From NCBI RefSeq assembly GCF_000283155.1, contig NW_004454216.1, forward strand, positions 4,830,846-4,894,845: a DNA stretch of 64,000 nucleotides, in the 5' to 3' direction. Each line of letters opens with the position of its first letter. Within the stretch, counting starts at the first letter, position 1. Source of the stretch: Ceratotherium simum simum (lineage: Eukaryota; Chordata; Mammalia; Perissodactyla; Rhinocerotidae). The position numbers and the translations under genes are program-made. Below are positions 10,772-22,160 of this stretch, in pieces. The notes below the pieces were generated by a model. The model was given only the letters and a program-made list of their open reading frames with translations. It was not told where the DNA came from and searched no databases.

Positions 10772-11759
10772 AAAGTGACAGTAAGATGGGATTCCAAGGA
10801 CAGTTCAGCTCTCAGGATACAAGCAACTTCCTTGCGAAGCCCTGGGGTCACATGCGATCCCTGCTGGACCCAGAAGCAGGCAGGGGAACTCATTTTCTCA
10901 TCAGGAGAGCTAACACTAACTGACCCAGGATTAAATTTTCTCAAGCTCCTGATATCACTTAAAGATTATATATTTATTTAAAAATTTAGAGAAAGGGAGA
11001 AAGAAAGACCATGGTGTAGCTGAATGATCTGGTTTTTTCTCCTTTGGGCAGATGGCTGAGTGACTACAGTACTGACACTTCTGATGATGTTTAAAGGGCC
11101 ACGTGTCCCATTCATACCTCATGGCCTCATTCAGCAGCTTCTAACGACATTGTCTTTTTGTGATTTCTTTTTTCACAAAAGTTCAATCCTTCCAATGGAG
11201 CGAGGTAGCAGTCTATCTCTGTAGTTTAAAAGAAAATATTTGAGTAGAATTGGACATCTCTGTCTTTCATTTTAGCCAAGTGGAAGAGACAAAACAAGGA
11301 AGAGACAGGAGATAGGGATAGCTGGCGCTCTACCTATTGTGAAGACCATGGGAACCCCAGCAGCTTCCTCTAGAGACAACATATCTCTTTATTCTTTTAT
11401 CAAAGAGAATTCATCATGTTGAAAGTCTAAACTCCTTTAGTGAGAGAGAGACGTGATGGTGCTTTTTTGTCTCTCATCACTCACTACTGTTTGATGTAGG
11501 AGCCTTTTGAAAGGTGGGTAGCATGAGACCAGGAACCTAATACCATGTCCACCCCTGCCCCCCCCTTCCTCTTTCCCTTCCTCCACCCAAACTCTCTGGG
11601 CAGAACGGGAATTAAATCTTGTGAATTTGGAGTATGATTAAACAGGTTTTATGAGAGAGAAAATGAAAGTGGTCATCAGGTAACAAGTATAGTTTCATGT
11701 TACAGGCCTTAAATTCTCTGCGAGGTACAAATGAGATGCTGCATTGGACCAGAATCTAT
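10772..11759. other. No gene seen
   Basis: Unrecognised, moderately GC sequence with a C-run at 11559-11566. No repeat family or exon that I can support. Confidence 0.4.
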
Positions 11760-11772
11760 TCAATGTATTTCT

Positions 11773-12083
11773 TTCTTTGTTTTGGGAGGGGGGAGGAAGA
11801 TCAATCCTGAGCTAACATCCATGCCAATCCTCCTCTTTTTGCTGAGGAAGACCAGCCCTAAGCTAACATCTATTGCCAATCCTCCTCCTTTTTTTCCCTT
11901 TTTCTCCCCAAAGCCCCAGTAGATAGTTGTATGTAATAGTTGCACATTCTTCTAGTTGCTGTATGTGAGACGCTGCCTCAGCATGGCTGGACAAGCAGTG
12001 CGTCAGTGCATACCTGGGATCCAAACCCCGGTCGCCAGTAGCGGAGCGTGCGCATTTAACCGCTAAGCCGTGGCGCCGGACCC
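11773..12083 (-). mobile_element. ERE SINE, long class with two tail units
   Basis: Minus-strand ERE. On the plus strand it shows two 'gaggaagac..cctaagctaacatc' units (about 11795 and 11843), then 'aaagccccagtagatagttg', then the tRNA-like head ending in GGCGCCGG. TSD tcaatgtatttct at 11760-11772 and 12084-12096 is perfect over 13 bp. The minus-strand frame at 11863-12087 is the SINE translated in sense, not a gene. Confidence 0.95.
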
Positions 12084-12099
12084 TCAATGTATTTCTAAG

Positions 12100-12800
12100 G
12101 CGTGTACTAACAACAGTAATCTTTTCGAGGGCTCTAATGCAATAATGTTACAAGGCTGCCAAGCCTCACACTTCTGACTGACAGGCTGCAAATTCCACTG
12201 TTCCTCTGACCCCTCAGATTCAATGATTCTCTGTGACACTAGACAGAACTCATGAAAGTGCTACACTTATCATTAGAGTTTTATTATAAAGGATACAAAT
12301 TAGGACCAACCAAATGAAGACACACATAAGGCGAGGTTTTGGAGCATCTAAAACACAGAGCTTCAGTGCCCTTGTCTTATGAAATCAGGGCGTGTCACCC
12401 TCCTGACACATCAATGCATCCACTAACCAGGAAGCCCCATTGAGCTTCAGTGTCCAGAGGCTATACTGGGGTTTCATTATATAGGCACGATTGATTAAAT
12501 CATCGGCCACATGATTGAACTCAATTTCCCGCTTCCTTCCCCTGCTCCAGAGGTCAGGCTGGCTCAAAGTCCCAACTCTCTAATCATGTGGTTGGTCTTT
12601 CTGGTGGCCAGGCCCCATCCTGCAGCTATCTAAGGGTTCACCATGAGTCTCATTAGTGAAATCTCAGGTGTGATTCAAGGGGCTCATGAGTAACAATGAC
12701 ATTTCTATCACTCAGAAAATTCCAAAGGTTTCAGAAGCTGTGCCAGGAACCCAGGACAAAGACCAAACACGTTTTTTTATTATACAACAATATCAGATCT
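12100..12800 (-). mobile_element. ERV (probably ERVL-class) solo LTR, minus strand
   Basis: Read on the minus strand, this unit starts near 12795 with a TGTTGTATAATAAA-like end, contains a 'gattgattaaatcat' motif (plus strand 12487) and reaches a CCTTTATAATAAA polyadenylation region (complement of 12281-12293). A related copy in the same orientation lies at 60150-60835. No retroviral coding region accompanies it. The subfamily is not fixed. Confidence 0.62.
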
Positions 12801-13919
12801 AGATGGATCTTAAATATTATACAGTTATAAGAGTGTAAGCTCACTTTGATCATAAAACCTGTGTGGTAGAAATAAAATGAGCACTAGAACCTAGGTTCTG
12901 TGGCTGTCTACCACGTCTTGTGCTCCCCATGTCTCTCATTTCATTAGTTTACAGTAAAATGCCCTCCTAGAACTGTCTCTATCATATGCATATTGAAATA
13001 GCAGATTTGAAATTAAGCACAAAGTAATTCAACATGGAGTAGGGCTTTCCCTCTTCGTCTCTCCCTTCCTGTCCAACAGCCAGAGCCCCTTTATCCTGTC
13101 AAAACAGAGAGACAGCTTCTTAAAGGTAAACATTTTGAGGGGAGCAGAGCTGTTGAAGCACACACAATGCATGTTTTTTTGGAAAAGGGTTGCCCAACTT
13201 TCTAATGAGAAAAGTTAAGTTTTTGAATGACCCTTGCTAGTTTCTGCTATCAGACATTTTGTGCTGTTCTTATTCAAACTAGTAATTCCTATGTACAATC
13301 CTACATAATGGTTTGATTTTCAAGAGGATATAGAGAAAATGGCTTGTCCTTGATGATGCACTATTTAGAGCTGTTTCATCTTTCCCTTCATTTTTCAAGG
13401 GAGAAAGACCAACATCTTCCATTTTTTGAGAATCCATTAATCTAATCCAAATGTCTAGATGAAAATGGCACATAGCTTGCCCTTTCTGGACTTATCTCTC
13501 TTGTTCTAAATGAGAAAAATTTCTTGCTCTCTCTGCTGATTCAACTGCAGAAGACACTTATGAGCCAGCCTTGGTGTTTGCTTTCAGAAACACATGTGGC
13601 CATATTTACACATTAGAAGGATTATGAGGTTCCTAGTGATCATTTGTGCTTGGAGATAATTGTGGCTTATATTCAAGGCCTATTTTGGCTTGATTTCAAT
13701 TGTTTCTACTTGCCTTCCCTCATTCAGATGCTAAGCCTTCTTCTCATTTCTCTGCATCACCCATTCATTTTTCCTTTTCCTTCTACTTTTTATCATCTCA
13801 GATATTTAAAGTATACTGAGAGATTTTTAGCTTTTAATATTATTAAAACATCGAAATCTTCACTCTTATTCATCCTACATAATACTGCTCTTCACTTTTC
13901 TTCATAAACATCACCAATC
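12801..13919. other. No gene seen
   Basis: Unrecognised sequence. The frames at 13279-13473 and 13644-13907 show no domain. A weak MIR-like phrase occurs near 12855-12900 but is too diverged to call. Confidence 0.4.
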
Positions 13920-14280
13920 ATGTCATTCCTTCTCAAAAATCTTTTATGATCTCCTGTTACCCTTCATTAACTTGAAGAAAATGAAGTATAAATTTAGCCT
14001 GGCATTCAAGGTCTTTCATAACAAAATTTCTCTCTAATCTTATACTATTCCTTCCATGTATGTTTGATCTGCTTCCCAACTGGCCTATCAAGTGTTTCCT
14101 GGATCTCTATCAATGTTTTGCCAATTGCTTTTGTTATTTCCACTGTCTAAAATAATATCTCAACTGATAAAATTTCATTGTCTTTCAAAATCCAGCTCAA
14201 ATGCCATCTCTGCCAGAAAACCACTCATTCTTTCCATTTGAACTTCTTTCCTTCTTTCCAAGGACAATACACTTTTGTTG
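13920..14280 (+). mobile_element. L2 3' fragment
   Basis: Phrases such as 'gtcattccttctcaaaaatc', 'tagcctggcattcaaggtct' and 'tccagctcaaatgccatctc' follow the end of L2 ORF2 and its 3' UTR on the plus strand. Diverged. Confidence 0.52.
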
Positions 14281-14289
14281 ATGAACCAC

Positions 14290-15285
14290 CATGTTAGGCA
14301 CATCATTAGTTGCTGGAAATACAATGGTGAATAATTTAGCAACAGGAATGTCCTGCCTTCAGGATTTTTAAGCCCAGAAAGAGGCGAAAGAGAAGCCCAA
14401 AAGTGTGCAAAGGGTGCTATAATGGAAGAACACAAGGGTCAATGGGGACACACAGAAAGGGAACTTAGCCCAGTCTTGCAATGAAAGATGGATTCTAAGA
14501 AAAAGTAATATCTATGCCAAAACTGGAATAAGAATTCATCACATATCAGGATGATGAATAAATAGAGGGAAGAGAGTTCCATGCAGAAGAAAACATGTGT
14601 TAAGGCTTAAAGATGAAAAAAGGCACAGAATATTTGAGTAACACACAGAATTTCCAAATAATCTGAGCATAGGACAGATCAAAGAACTGATGACAGCTGG
14701 CACTGGGAGGAAGGTAGGGACTTATAATAGTTGTTATTGAGCTATAATAGGAAAGTTTATCCAGTAAGAAATTGGATTTACAGAACAAGAAAGGAGAGAG
14801 AGAGAGTTTGAAAATTTAGATTTGAGAATCTTCAGTATACCGATGGTCACTAAATCAGTAATAGAGTATGAAATCCCTCAAGATGAGTATGCAGAAGTGA
14901 GAACCTAAAACTCAACCCTGAAGAATACCAATATTTAAGGAATGGTCAAGGAGTCTAAGCAGAAATGGCCAGAGAAGTGGGAGAAAAAACCTGAAGGGTG
15001 TGATAGCGCACCAGCAAGAAATAAGGCAAGGCTGATCAATGGAGCTTAATCTCCTAAGAAGTTATGTCAGGTAAGGAATGAGAAGTGTCCATTGAATTTA
15101 GCCAAAAGGAAATCATTGGGCGCTCTGGGAAAAGTGTCCTCAAAGGACACGTGGGGGCAGAGCAAAACTGCCGCGGGTTGAGATGTGAGTGGGAGGTAAA
15201 ATGGTGACACTGTTAGAATTATTACAAGAAGATTGGCCACGAAGAAGTAGAAGGAAGGACATTGGTAGCTAAAGGTAAATATGGG
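14290..15285 (-). mobile_element. L2 minus-strand copy
   Basis: Complement of the L2 3' half: 'taggcacatcattagttgct' at the 3' end, 'gaagagagttccatgcagaa' near 14568, 'gaataccaatatttaaggaa' near 14924 and 'gaagtgtccattgaatttag' near 15083. Heavily diverged. It runs toward the plus-strand L2 fragment at 13920-14280. Confidence 0.58.
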
Positions 15286-15662
15286 TTGAAAAAGGATGTT
15301 TTAAGTTATGAAGAGACATACGTTTACATAGTACAGAGAAAGGTTCAGTAGGAAGGTCAAAATGAAAAATACAGGCGAGAGAAAACTCTTGTTAAGTAAG
15401 TCCCTAAGAAGAAAGTAAATAAAGCACAGCCAAGCATTAGCCTTAGACAGGAGGCTAATTAATTATTTGTAGCAAGAGGAAAGATAGAAAGTCAGGAGTG
15501 GATTCCCAGTAATGTACAGTTTTGGGAGGCAGAGAGTTGGGGGAATGCCTGATGACTATACTCTCTCCAAATTTCCCTAATGGCCTCTTTTAGCCATATG
15601 GTCTTGCCATATCATCTCATAGGTTTTTGGTTTACTTGTTCTACCTCAATCAGATTATAGAT
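15286..15662. other. No gene seen; possible L2 flank of the MER3-like insertion
   Basis: Purine-rich sequence, then an L2-like plus-strand stretch from about 15555 ('tcatctcataggtttttggt') that seems to resume after the hAT insertion at about 16058 ('ttgttcactcagtggttgtt'). Confidence 0.38.
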
Positions 15663-15989
15663 CAGTGCTGTCCAATAAAAATATAATTCAAGCCACTAAT
15701 ATGAGCCACATATGTAATTTTAAATTTTTCAGTAGCCATAATAAGAGATGTTAAAAGAGAAGAAATTAATTTTAATATGTTTTATTTAACCCAATGTATC
15801 CAAAATATTATCATTCAACAAATAATTTACATAAAAAACTAATGACATACTTCACATTCTATTTTTTTGTACAAAACCTTTCAAACCTGATGTGTATTTA
15901 ACGTTATATTAAATCTCAGTAATGACCAGCCACATTTCAAGTGCTCAGTAGCCACTTGTGGCTAGTGACCACCGTATTGGACAGTACAG
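15663..15989. mobile_element. MER3-like hAT-Charlie non-autonomous transposon
   Basis: A 327-bp unit starts CAGTGCTGTCCAATA and ends TATTGGACAGTACAG, forming near-perfect terminal inverted repeats of about 15 bp. It carries 'gagccacatatgtaatttta' and 'ccacttgtggctagtg' landmarks. The 8-bp target duplication is ttatagat (15655-15662) and atatagat (15990-15997), 7 of 8 matching, as expected for hAT. No coding capacity. Confidence 0.82.
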
Positions 15990-16056
15990 ATATAGATGAT
16001 AAGTACCGTGAGAGCAGATACTAATATAGATATAGATAAGTACTGTGAGAGCAGAT
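15990..16056. repeat. Short imperfect tandem duplication
   Basis: The phrase 'aagtaccgtgagagcagata' (16001-16020) recurs as 'aagtactgtgagagcagata' (about 16037-16056), each preceded by a 'tatagat' motif. The local duplication includes the right-hand target site of the MER3-like element. Confidence 0.85.
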
Positions 16057-16664
16057 AGCCCTCCACTTGTAATCTCTTTTGTTCACTCAGTGGTTGTTGA
16101 ATTGAAACTACATAAAATGAGAACATCTATCAAAGTAGTCATAGGATATTCAAGAATTTCTTAAAGAATGTTTAACTGAGCCAGTAAATAAAAATCAGCA
16201 GTGCCTATGTAGTGATTGTCAGCTTTGCTACTGAAAAAGTCATCTTTTTTTCTTCAAAGGCCTTTGGGAAACTGAGCTCATCTTCCTGAAGGGAAATGAT
16301 GCTATGTTCATTTGTGCAGCATGGATGGGATTAGGAAGCATTGTGACCAAATCAGTCTCAGTTGCTATACCCCAGGCTTTCCAACTTTGTCTTTCCAGAA
16401 GAGATTCTGATTTACTGAGTGAGTATAGATTAATACCAAATTCATCTGATTTGATATTAGAGCAGTTTGTCTTCTTTTCAGTAAACTCTCCCATCTCTCT
16501 GACAGGTGGATGGTCTGGATGAGTGGAGGGACTGGGGAATTGCAGGCTCCCCGCTATTGACTAACTACACTCGGGAAGCAAATAAGCATCAAAGAGTCTC
16601 TCTCCTCTCCAAATAGTCCTTGTTTAGATGAAGTCTCCTTTTATTAGAGATATAGCCCCTGGTA
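16057..16664. other. No gene seen
   Basis: Unrecognised apart from a possible L2 tail at the left end. Overlapping frames on both strands near 16240-16520 have no recognisable domain. Confidence 0.4.
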
Positions 16665-16835
16665 ATGCCAATGTGCTACATGAATGAACAAGTCATAGAA
16701 TCATAGAATATTAGGGTTGGACCTTAAAAATCATCTTATTCACACTTCCACACTCTCCTCTCCCAAGTTCTTATTTTCCAAGTGAGGAAGTAATCAATGT
16801 TGCACTTCTTCTAATGCTGAAAGCAGAATTGAGGC
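16665..16835 (+). repeat. Ancient CR1/L3-like repeat fragment
   Basis: The phrase 'tcatagaatcatagaatatt' followed by 'gggttggaccttaaaaatca' resembles the 3' portion of old amniote CR1-type repeats. Similar phrases occur near 57590 and 60050. Low confidence on family. Confidence 0.38.
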
Positions 16836-19800
16836 CTTGCATTAAGACCTTCCCTAGAAACACATTTCCTTTAAAAGTGTGGTCAGACCAGATGGAATGT
16901 ATGCTATCCCCTACAGAATAATTCTTGGACATGTGGCTTATATATTTGCGACTGACGAAAAATCACTCTGCACAGATTCTCTTCCTTTAAATAGTTAAGC
17001 TTTATGTATTCTTGAAGCATCGAATGTGTCCCTTTAAATGGATTCTCCCATTTATTTTAAATTTCCTAAAATAAAAAAGATTCCCGCTATGTATGGACTC
17101 CTTTGTTAGTTCCTGCCACTGTACTCCCAGCTGTGGCTACTGAAGAGCTCCCAAAAGATTGCTCAGCTTTGCCTAATTCCTGAATCATTAAGATTCAGGC
17201 CTGGTGGTATATTAGAAACTAATTCTCTACCAGCAGGAATAAGAAAATTAGTCTGTAGCCCTGTGCCAGGTGTCCCTTTTCTCCCAAGCACTGCATCAGC
17301 ACCAAGGTGAGCTTTCTTTCTCTACTCACCCTCCCCCCATCTTCCCTCTGTGTTTCCATTCCATTCTACTGAGCTGCGTGCCTTCTGGGCCCCTTGCAGC
17401 AAACCCCAAGGCCAAGCCCAGTTGTCTAGGGCTCTGAGCCTCCTTCTAGCTCCTGCAGATCTCTTCCTCCAGGGTCTAGATCCTATTCTCAGCATCGTCA
17501 GTCGCTGGCTAGAGCCCTGCCTAACCCCCAGTGGAACTCCCTGACAGCACAGCTCAGTTCCCTCACCTACTGCTGGGTCTCAAGCCAGTCCCTCCTTTGG
17601 TCTCCCTTGTTTCTCTTCCTTTAAATCAGACCTTTTGGAAACCTGGCCCAAACCTAGAGGATTCCCTATGTTACTCTAGATCTAGAAATTTGGATTTCAG
17701 ACTCTCTTCCCTTAGAGTTATCACATCTAGCCTAGGATTATTCCTGCAAGCCTAGATTTCCTTGTTTCCAGAAATCTTCCTCCTCCCCACCCCTCTGATG
17801 CAAGGCACAGCACGGTTCAGGCTGAAGTTACGCAGAGTATCAGATTCTGGCCAATGTTCAGAAACAGAATAATAAATACTTGCTTTTGTTATAGTATCCC
17901 ATTTCAATGGGTACTAGAAGTCTTTCTGCAGGATTATTATACTTTTAGTGTCTCTGATGGCTGTCTTACCAAGAAAAATTAATCATCTATCTAATTTTAA
18001 ACATCTAGTTTCAAAGGCACTATCAAAGCTTTGGCTATAGTATAGGGTCTCATAAAGATGAGAAAGGAGATTTTAATGTTGAGAGTTCCGTTAATGCAGA
18101 AAATCACAGGTACTCGGGTTGGCTGAGTAAGAATGGAAACACATGTCATATAGTACTGGTGACTTTGCTTCTTTGCTTTCAATTTTTTTTTTTTTTTAAG
18201 GTGTTAAGAAGAAACCCACTGTACAAAGTCAAGATAGGTTTTTTAGGTGTAGAAATCTCTATTATCAGGACCGTGCACACTAGAACACACCCTGGGTCCA
18301 TATATTAGCCTGCAGAGACTTCATCGTATATTAGGCTGCAGCAAAAAATGTGTTTATATAGCCATCTTGAAAATTGTCAGACAATATATCACTTGAAGGC
18401 TGTCAAATAAAGTAAAACATTAAGAAGAATATTTATGGGTTTTTTTGTGCTGTCCTAGCATTACAACTCCAGTAAATCATTCGGTAGCTTGTGTTTCTCT
18501 TACCTTTCTGCCTCTGTAAAAGTCATGTAGCCTAATAGTTGGTTGGAACTCGGCAGGTCACAAGCTTGATAGAATCTTGAGTTGAGAGTGGTGATTAAAC
18601 TACTGTCCTGCAGGGTGTTGCTCCCTAGCCTGGGAGTGCCACACTGCACGTTTCCTTTGTGCACACTTTGCACACTCTTTGCATGAAATTAAAACAAGTT
18701 TGTTACAGGAAAATAGCTGCATAATAGAAAAAGCATTCCAATTCCCAAATAGCACTAGAAAACTGCAAATTAAAAGATGTCGACCAGTACCAGTCATTTT
18801 GACAATGTACTGACACCGAGCAGTTAGAGACATCACGCGGGCTGTTTGGGTTTAAGTGCTATTAAGTAAGTAAAGAGTTTATCTGATAGCAGCTGTGAAG
18901 CTCTCCCGCCCTTTCTGGTGCTTTCTAGGTCTGTGTTGATTCCTGTGTCAGGCTCCACGCGACCCTCGGTGTAGTCTAAGCAAAAGTCAGCAGCGTTCAT
19001 TCTGACAGACACCACAATTAAGGGGGAAATGAAAGAGTGAATAATGTTTCCAGGTGCAATTTTTAACATTCCATCCATGTGGGCAACACTGTTGACTTAG
19101 CGTTCAAAAGTACCTTTCTTGTGTTTTTATTTTTGCCTTGGATATATTGTGAGGTTGCTGCTCTGGCTCAGTCAGCCAGAGATGCTAATGTATTCACAAC
19201 CTAGAAAGAAAAGAAAAGGAAATGGACTTGGGTTTTGAGTACCATTAATATTCAGTCCAGAGCTTTCACAGTGGGGACCCCTGGCCAACATGACAGGCAG
19301 ATGTGCAGGGCAGCTACAAATTCAGGAGGGGAGGGTGCCAGCCAGGTTCCCCACCTTCATTTGTATTTCATCTCTGTACAGTAAGCTTTGAAAAAGAGAA
19401 AATGAAAAGCACCTCTAGGCTTTTATTTTTTTTCTTCTGCCACGTGTAGTTGTTCATTTATACATAGATGGGAATATATGTCTTTCTCTCATTTGAAAAT
19501 CTTATATCTTCTCATCAGGGTTACTAGGATAGCAGATACAAAATGCAAAAATGCCACCATCAGACTAAAAGAAAGAAATTACCACCATCTGTAAAAGGTA
19601 GCTGAATATGACACAAATATTCATTCCTTATGTTTTACTCTATCATTTAAGGAAGACACACATAAATAAATAGTATTTTTCTGTAATGTTGTGAAAGAAC
19701 ATTGTGAAATCCAAGCTACAGATTTGCAATGAAGACATATGATGGCTAATCTATAATTCAGTGTAGCGAGCATGATCCATATTGCCATGATCCTGCATGA

Positions 19801-20334
19801 AAATTGTGTATATATTTCTAATTGCTGGTTAATATGCTTACTTCTTCAATTGAAACACATTCCTTGGATTTCCATATTTTCCCTAATTAAAGGTGGCTTC
19901 TTTTTTAAAAAGTGCCATGTGTTTCAAACCAACTTCCTTAGATCAAGATGTAAATTTAGCTAAGAGAATATAATATCAAATTTATCAACATTTACCTTAA
20001 AAAACAAATTGGCACAACAGAATTTGCATATGTAATGTAAAACTGTTCAAATGATCTGAGTTTACCTACATTTACTAATTTGTGTATTACTCACAAATGG
20101 CACAGAAATGGAAAGGGTGGGTATCTTACCTAGGAATAGAGCTGAAGATAAAAGGTAATTAATTTAGGGCCTCCCAACCCCGGGCCAGATTTGTGATCTC
20201 AGAGAATGTCTTTGAGTTTTCTGAGTTTGCATGTTTGTAAAATAAAGATCTGATAACAACACAAGTACTGTTACTTCCATACTATTATAGAAAATTGTGT
20301 AAAGAACCTTGGTAAATTATTGTGTCATAACATT
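16836..20334. other. Long low-repeat stretch, no gene seen
   Basis: About 3.5 kb with few recognisable repeats. A C-rich part at 17260-17800 holds short frames (17350-17544, 17531-17755) with no domain. A short hairpin lies at 19161-19181. With no splice or domain evidence I call no exon, but this is one of the better places to look for conserved non-coding sequence. Confidence 0.4.
19161..19181. repeat. 8-bp perfect inverted repeat
   Basis: CTCTGGCT (19161-19168) and AGCCAGAG (19174-19181) pair perfectly around a 5-base loop, cagtc. Confidence 0.9.
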
Positions 20335-20455
20335 ATTCTCACAGACTCTTCTAGTTTGTGAGGTTCCTGAAGGCAAAGACCATGACTATATATTCTCTGC
20401 ACCTAACGTAGTGATTGGCATATGGTAGACACTCAATAAGGATTATTGAATTAAG
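20335..20455 (+). mobile_element. L2 3' end
   Basis: 'ttgtgaggttcctgaaggca' through 'gtagacactcaataaggatt' is the standard L2 3' terminus on the plus strand. Confidence 0.62.
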
Positions 20456-20625
20456 AATGCATGCTCCTTGGCTCTGGAGTCATACAGACCTAAGATCAGA
20501 AACAGGTTATACCATATATGATCCGGGTGATCTTGAGGAAGCTACTCAACTTCATTGTGCAATGGTTTTAGCATCTGAAAAAAATGAGGAAAAAAAATTC
20601 TTCTTAGTGTAATTTTGAAGTTTAA
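20456..20625 (+). mobile_element. MIR, plus strand
   Basis: 'ggctctggagtcatacagac' followed by 'gatcttgaggaagctactca' and 'tttagcatctgaaaaaaatg' matches the MIR core in sense. The frame at 20415-20612 is a MIR/L2 shadow. Confidence 0.65.
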
Positions 20626-21114
20626 GTAAAAATAATTTACATTAAAAGAACATCACATTTTCAGGGCTCAAAACATGTAACTTCTTTCTCCCCTCCCACC
20701 CTCTACATCGATACAGTCAGAATTGGAATTCAAGTCTAAATGAGAGAAACTTGCTAATACAGAGCTCTCCAATCTTTCTAGCAAACAGTCTTTCTTTCCT
20801 TTGATGTAAAGGTGGAAAGAGAATTTGCCTAGGATCAGGAAAAGTGAGTAGGCAGTGAAAGGAGAGGAAAGAAAGAGAGAAAAATGTTGATTTGGCCTTT
20901 GGAATTGCGAGGGACTGTTGGAGATGCTTGCTTTAATGCCAACGATAAGCACCAAGGATGTCAGGTAAAGGTGTGAAGCAGGTGATATAAGGCCCTGTAC
21001 TACTTTGTCTCTTCATGGTGGAATCTTGACAGTGGTTGGTGGGAGCTGTTTGGGATCTAGTTGTTTGGGCCTTCAAGGAGCTAAAAACTCTAAAGAGGGT
21101 ACTCTTTCTCATTC
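20626..21114. other. No gene seen
   Basis: Unrecognised sequence with a purine-rich stretch at 20850-20885. The minus frame 20668-20955 shows no domain. Confidence 0.4.
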
Positions 21115-21965
21115 AAAACAAAAATAGTTTTATTCACTTTTTCTGGTGGTTAAGGCAATCCATACACATATTATACCAGTATGGATTAGGTACAGAAAAA
21201 AAAAGATAAAATAATCTCTTATAAGACCCCTATTCTGAGATATCTTTTTTTTGTGTGTGTGAGGAAGATCAGCCCTGAGCTAACATCCATGCTAATCCTC
21301 CTCTTTTTGCTGAGGAAGACTGGCTCTGAGCTAACATCTATTGCCAATCCTTCTCCTTTTTCTTCCCCAAAGCCCCAGTAAATAGTTGCACGTCATAGTT
21401 GCACATCCTTCTAGTTGCTGTATGTGGGACACAGCCTCAGCATGGCTGGACAAGCGATGCGTCGGTGCGCGCCCGGGATCCAAACCCGGGCCGCCAGTAG
21501 TGGAGCGCGCGCACTTAACTGCTAAGCCACGGGGCCTGCCCCCTGAGATATCCACTTTCAACATTGTGGATTATATACAGTTTCAATATTTCTTTGATAA
21601 TGTAGTAGAAAACCGAATTATGTGATATAACATATTTTACTCTCCTTTTTCAATAAATATATTATGGAGAGATTTCTATGTCAACAGAGATAGACCTATA
21701 TAATCATTTTTAGTCGCTGCACAGAATTCTGTTGTATGTTAATATCATTATTTCTTTGATCACTTCCTTGTTAATGAGGATTTTGATTATTTCAAGTTTT
21801 ATATTCTTGTAAACAATACTCATGGACCTTAAAAATCCAACTTTGATATTAATCTGATTATACTCTGACATATCATTTTGGATTATATTCTTAGTTGAAT
21901 TGTTAGGTCTAAAAGAGGATGTATTTAGAATTATGACTCATTCTGTCAGACTGCCTGATGTTTGA
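21115..21965 (-). mobile_element. Old L1/HAL1-type 3' region, interrupted by ERE
   Basis: The plus strand looks like the complement of an old L1 3' end ('ttatggagagatttctatgt', 'cataattc'-like and 'gaattgttaggtctaaaaga' landmarks), split by the ERE at 21245-21542. Diverged, no frame. Confidence 0.5.
21245..21542 (-). mobile_element. ERE SINE, long class with two tail units
   Basis: Minus-strand ERE with two 'gaggaagac..ctgagctaacat' units, the 'agccccagtaaatagttgca' segment and a tRNA-like head ending GGGGCCTGCC. TSD ctgagatatc at 21235-21244 and 21543-21552 is perfect. The GC-rich head keeps several CpGs (cgcgcgc), suggesting it is not very old. Confidence 0.95.
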
Positions 21966-22054
21966 GCCACTTTTCCTCTCCACTAGAAAAGTGCTTAACG
22001 GATCCAGGTGCTGACACATATACCCGGTAATAACGAAACACCCTTGCTGTTTAT

Positions 22055-22160
22055 AAAACACTTACACATTCGTTGAATCATTTGGCCCTTGTGACTGTCC
22101 TGTGAGGTAGGCACGCAGCTATGATATACAGTTGAGTAAACTGAGACAAGCTAGTACATG
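22055..22160 (-). mobile_element. MIR fragment, minus strand
   Basis: 'tttataaaacacttacacat', 'cctgtgaggtaggcacgcag' and 'gagtaaactgagacaagcta' follow the MIR complement. Confidence 0.6.

Noticed and set aside
11863..12087. Apparent protein family: similar minus-strand products at 11863-12087, 21331-21564, 44613-44999 and 47758-47976 (shared AVKCARS-like and LSSHAEAASHIQQLE-like text)
   Set aside because: All are the ERE SINE translated in sense. Their similarity reflects repeat identity, not a gene family. The plus-strand counterparts with VIVAHPSSCCMWD are antisense translations of the same SINE.
17260..17800. C-rich segment as a CpG-island promoter
   Set aside because: It is C-rich but poor in CpG and shows no TATA/initiator or GC-box cluster.
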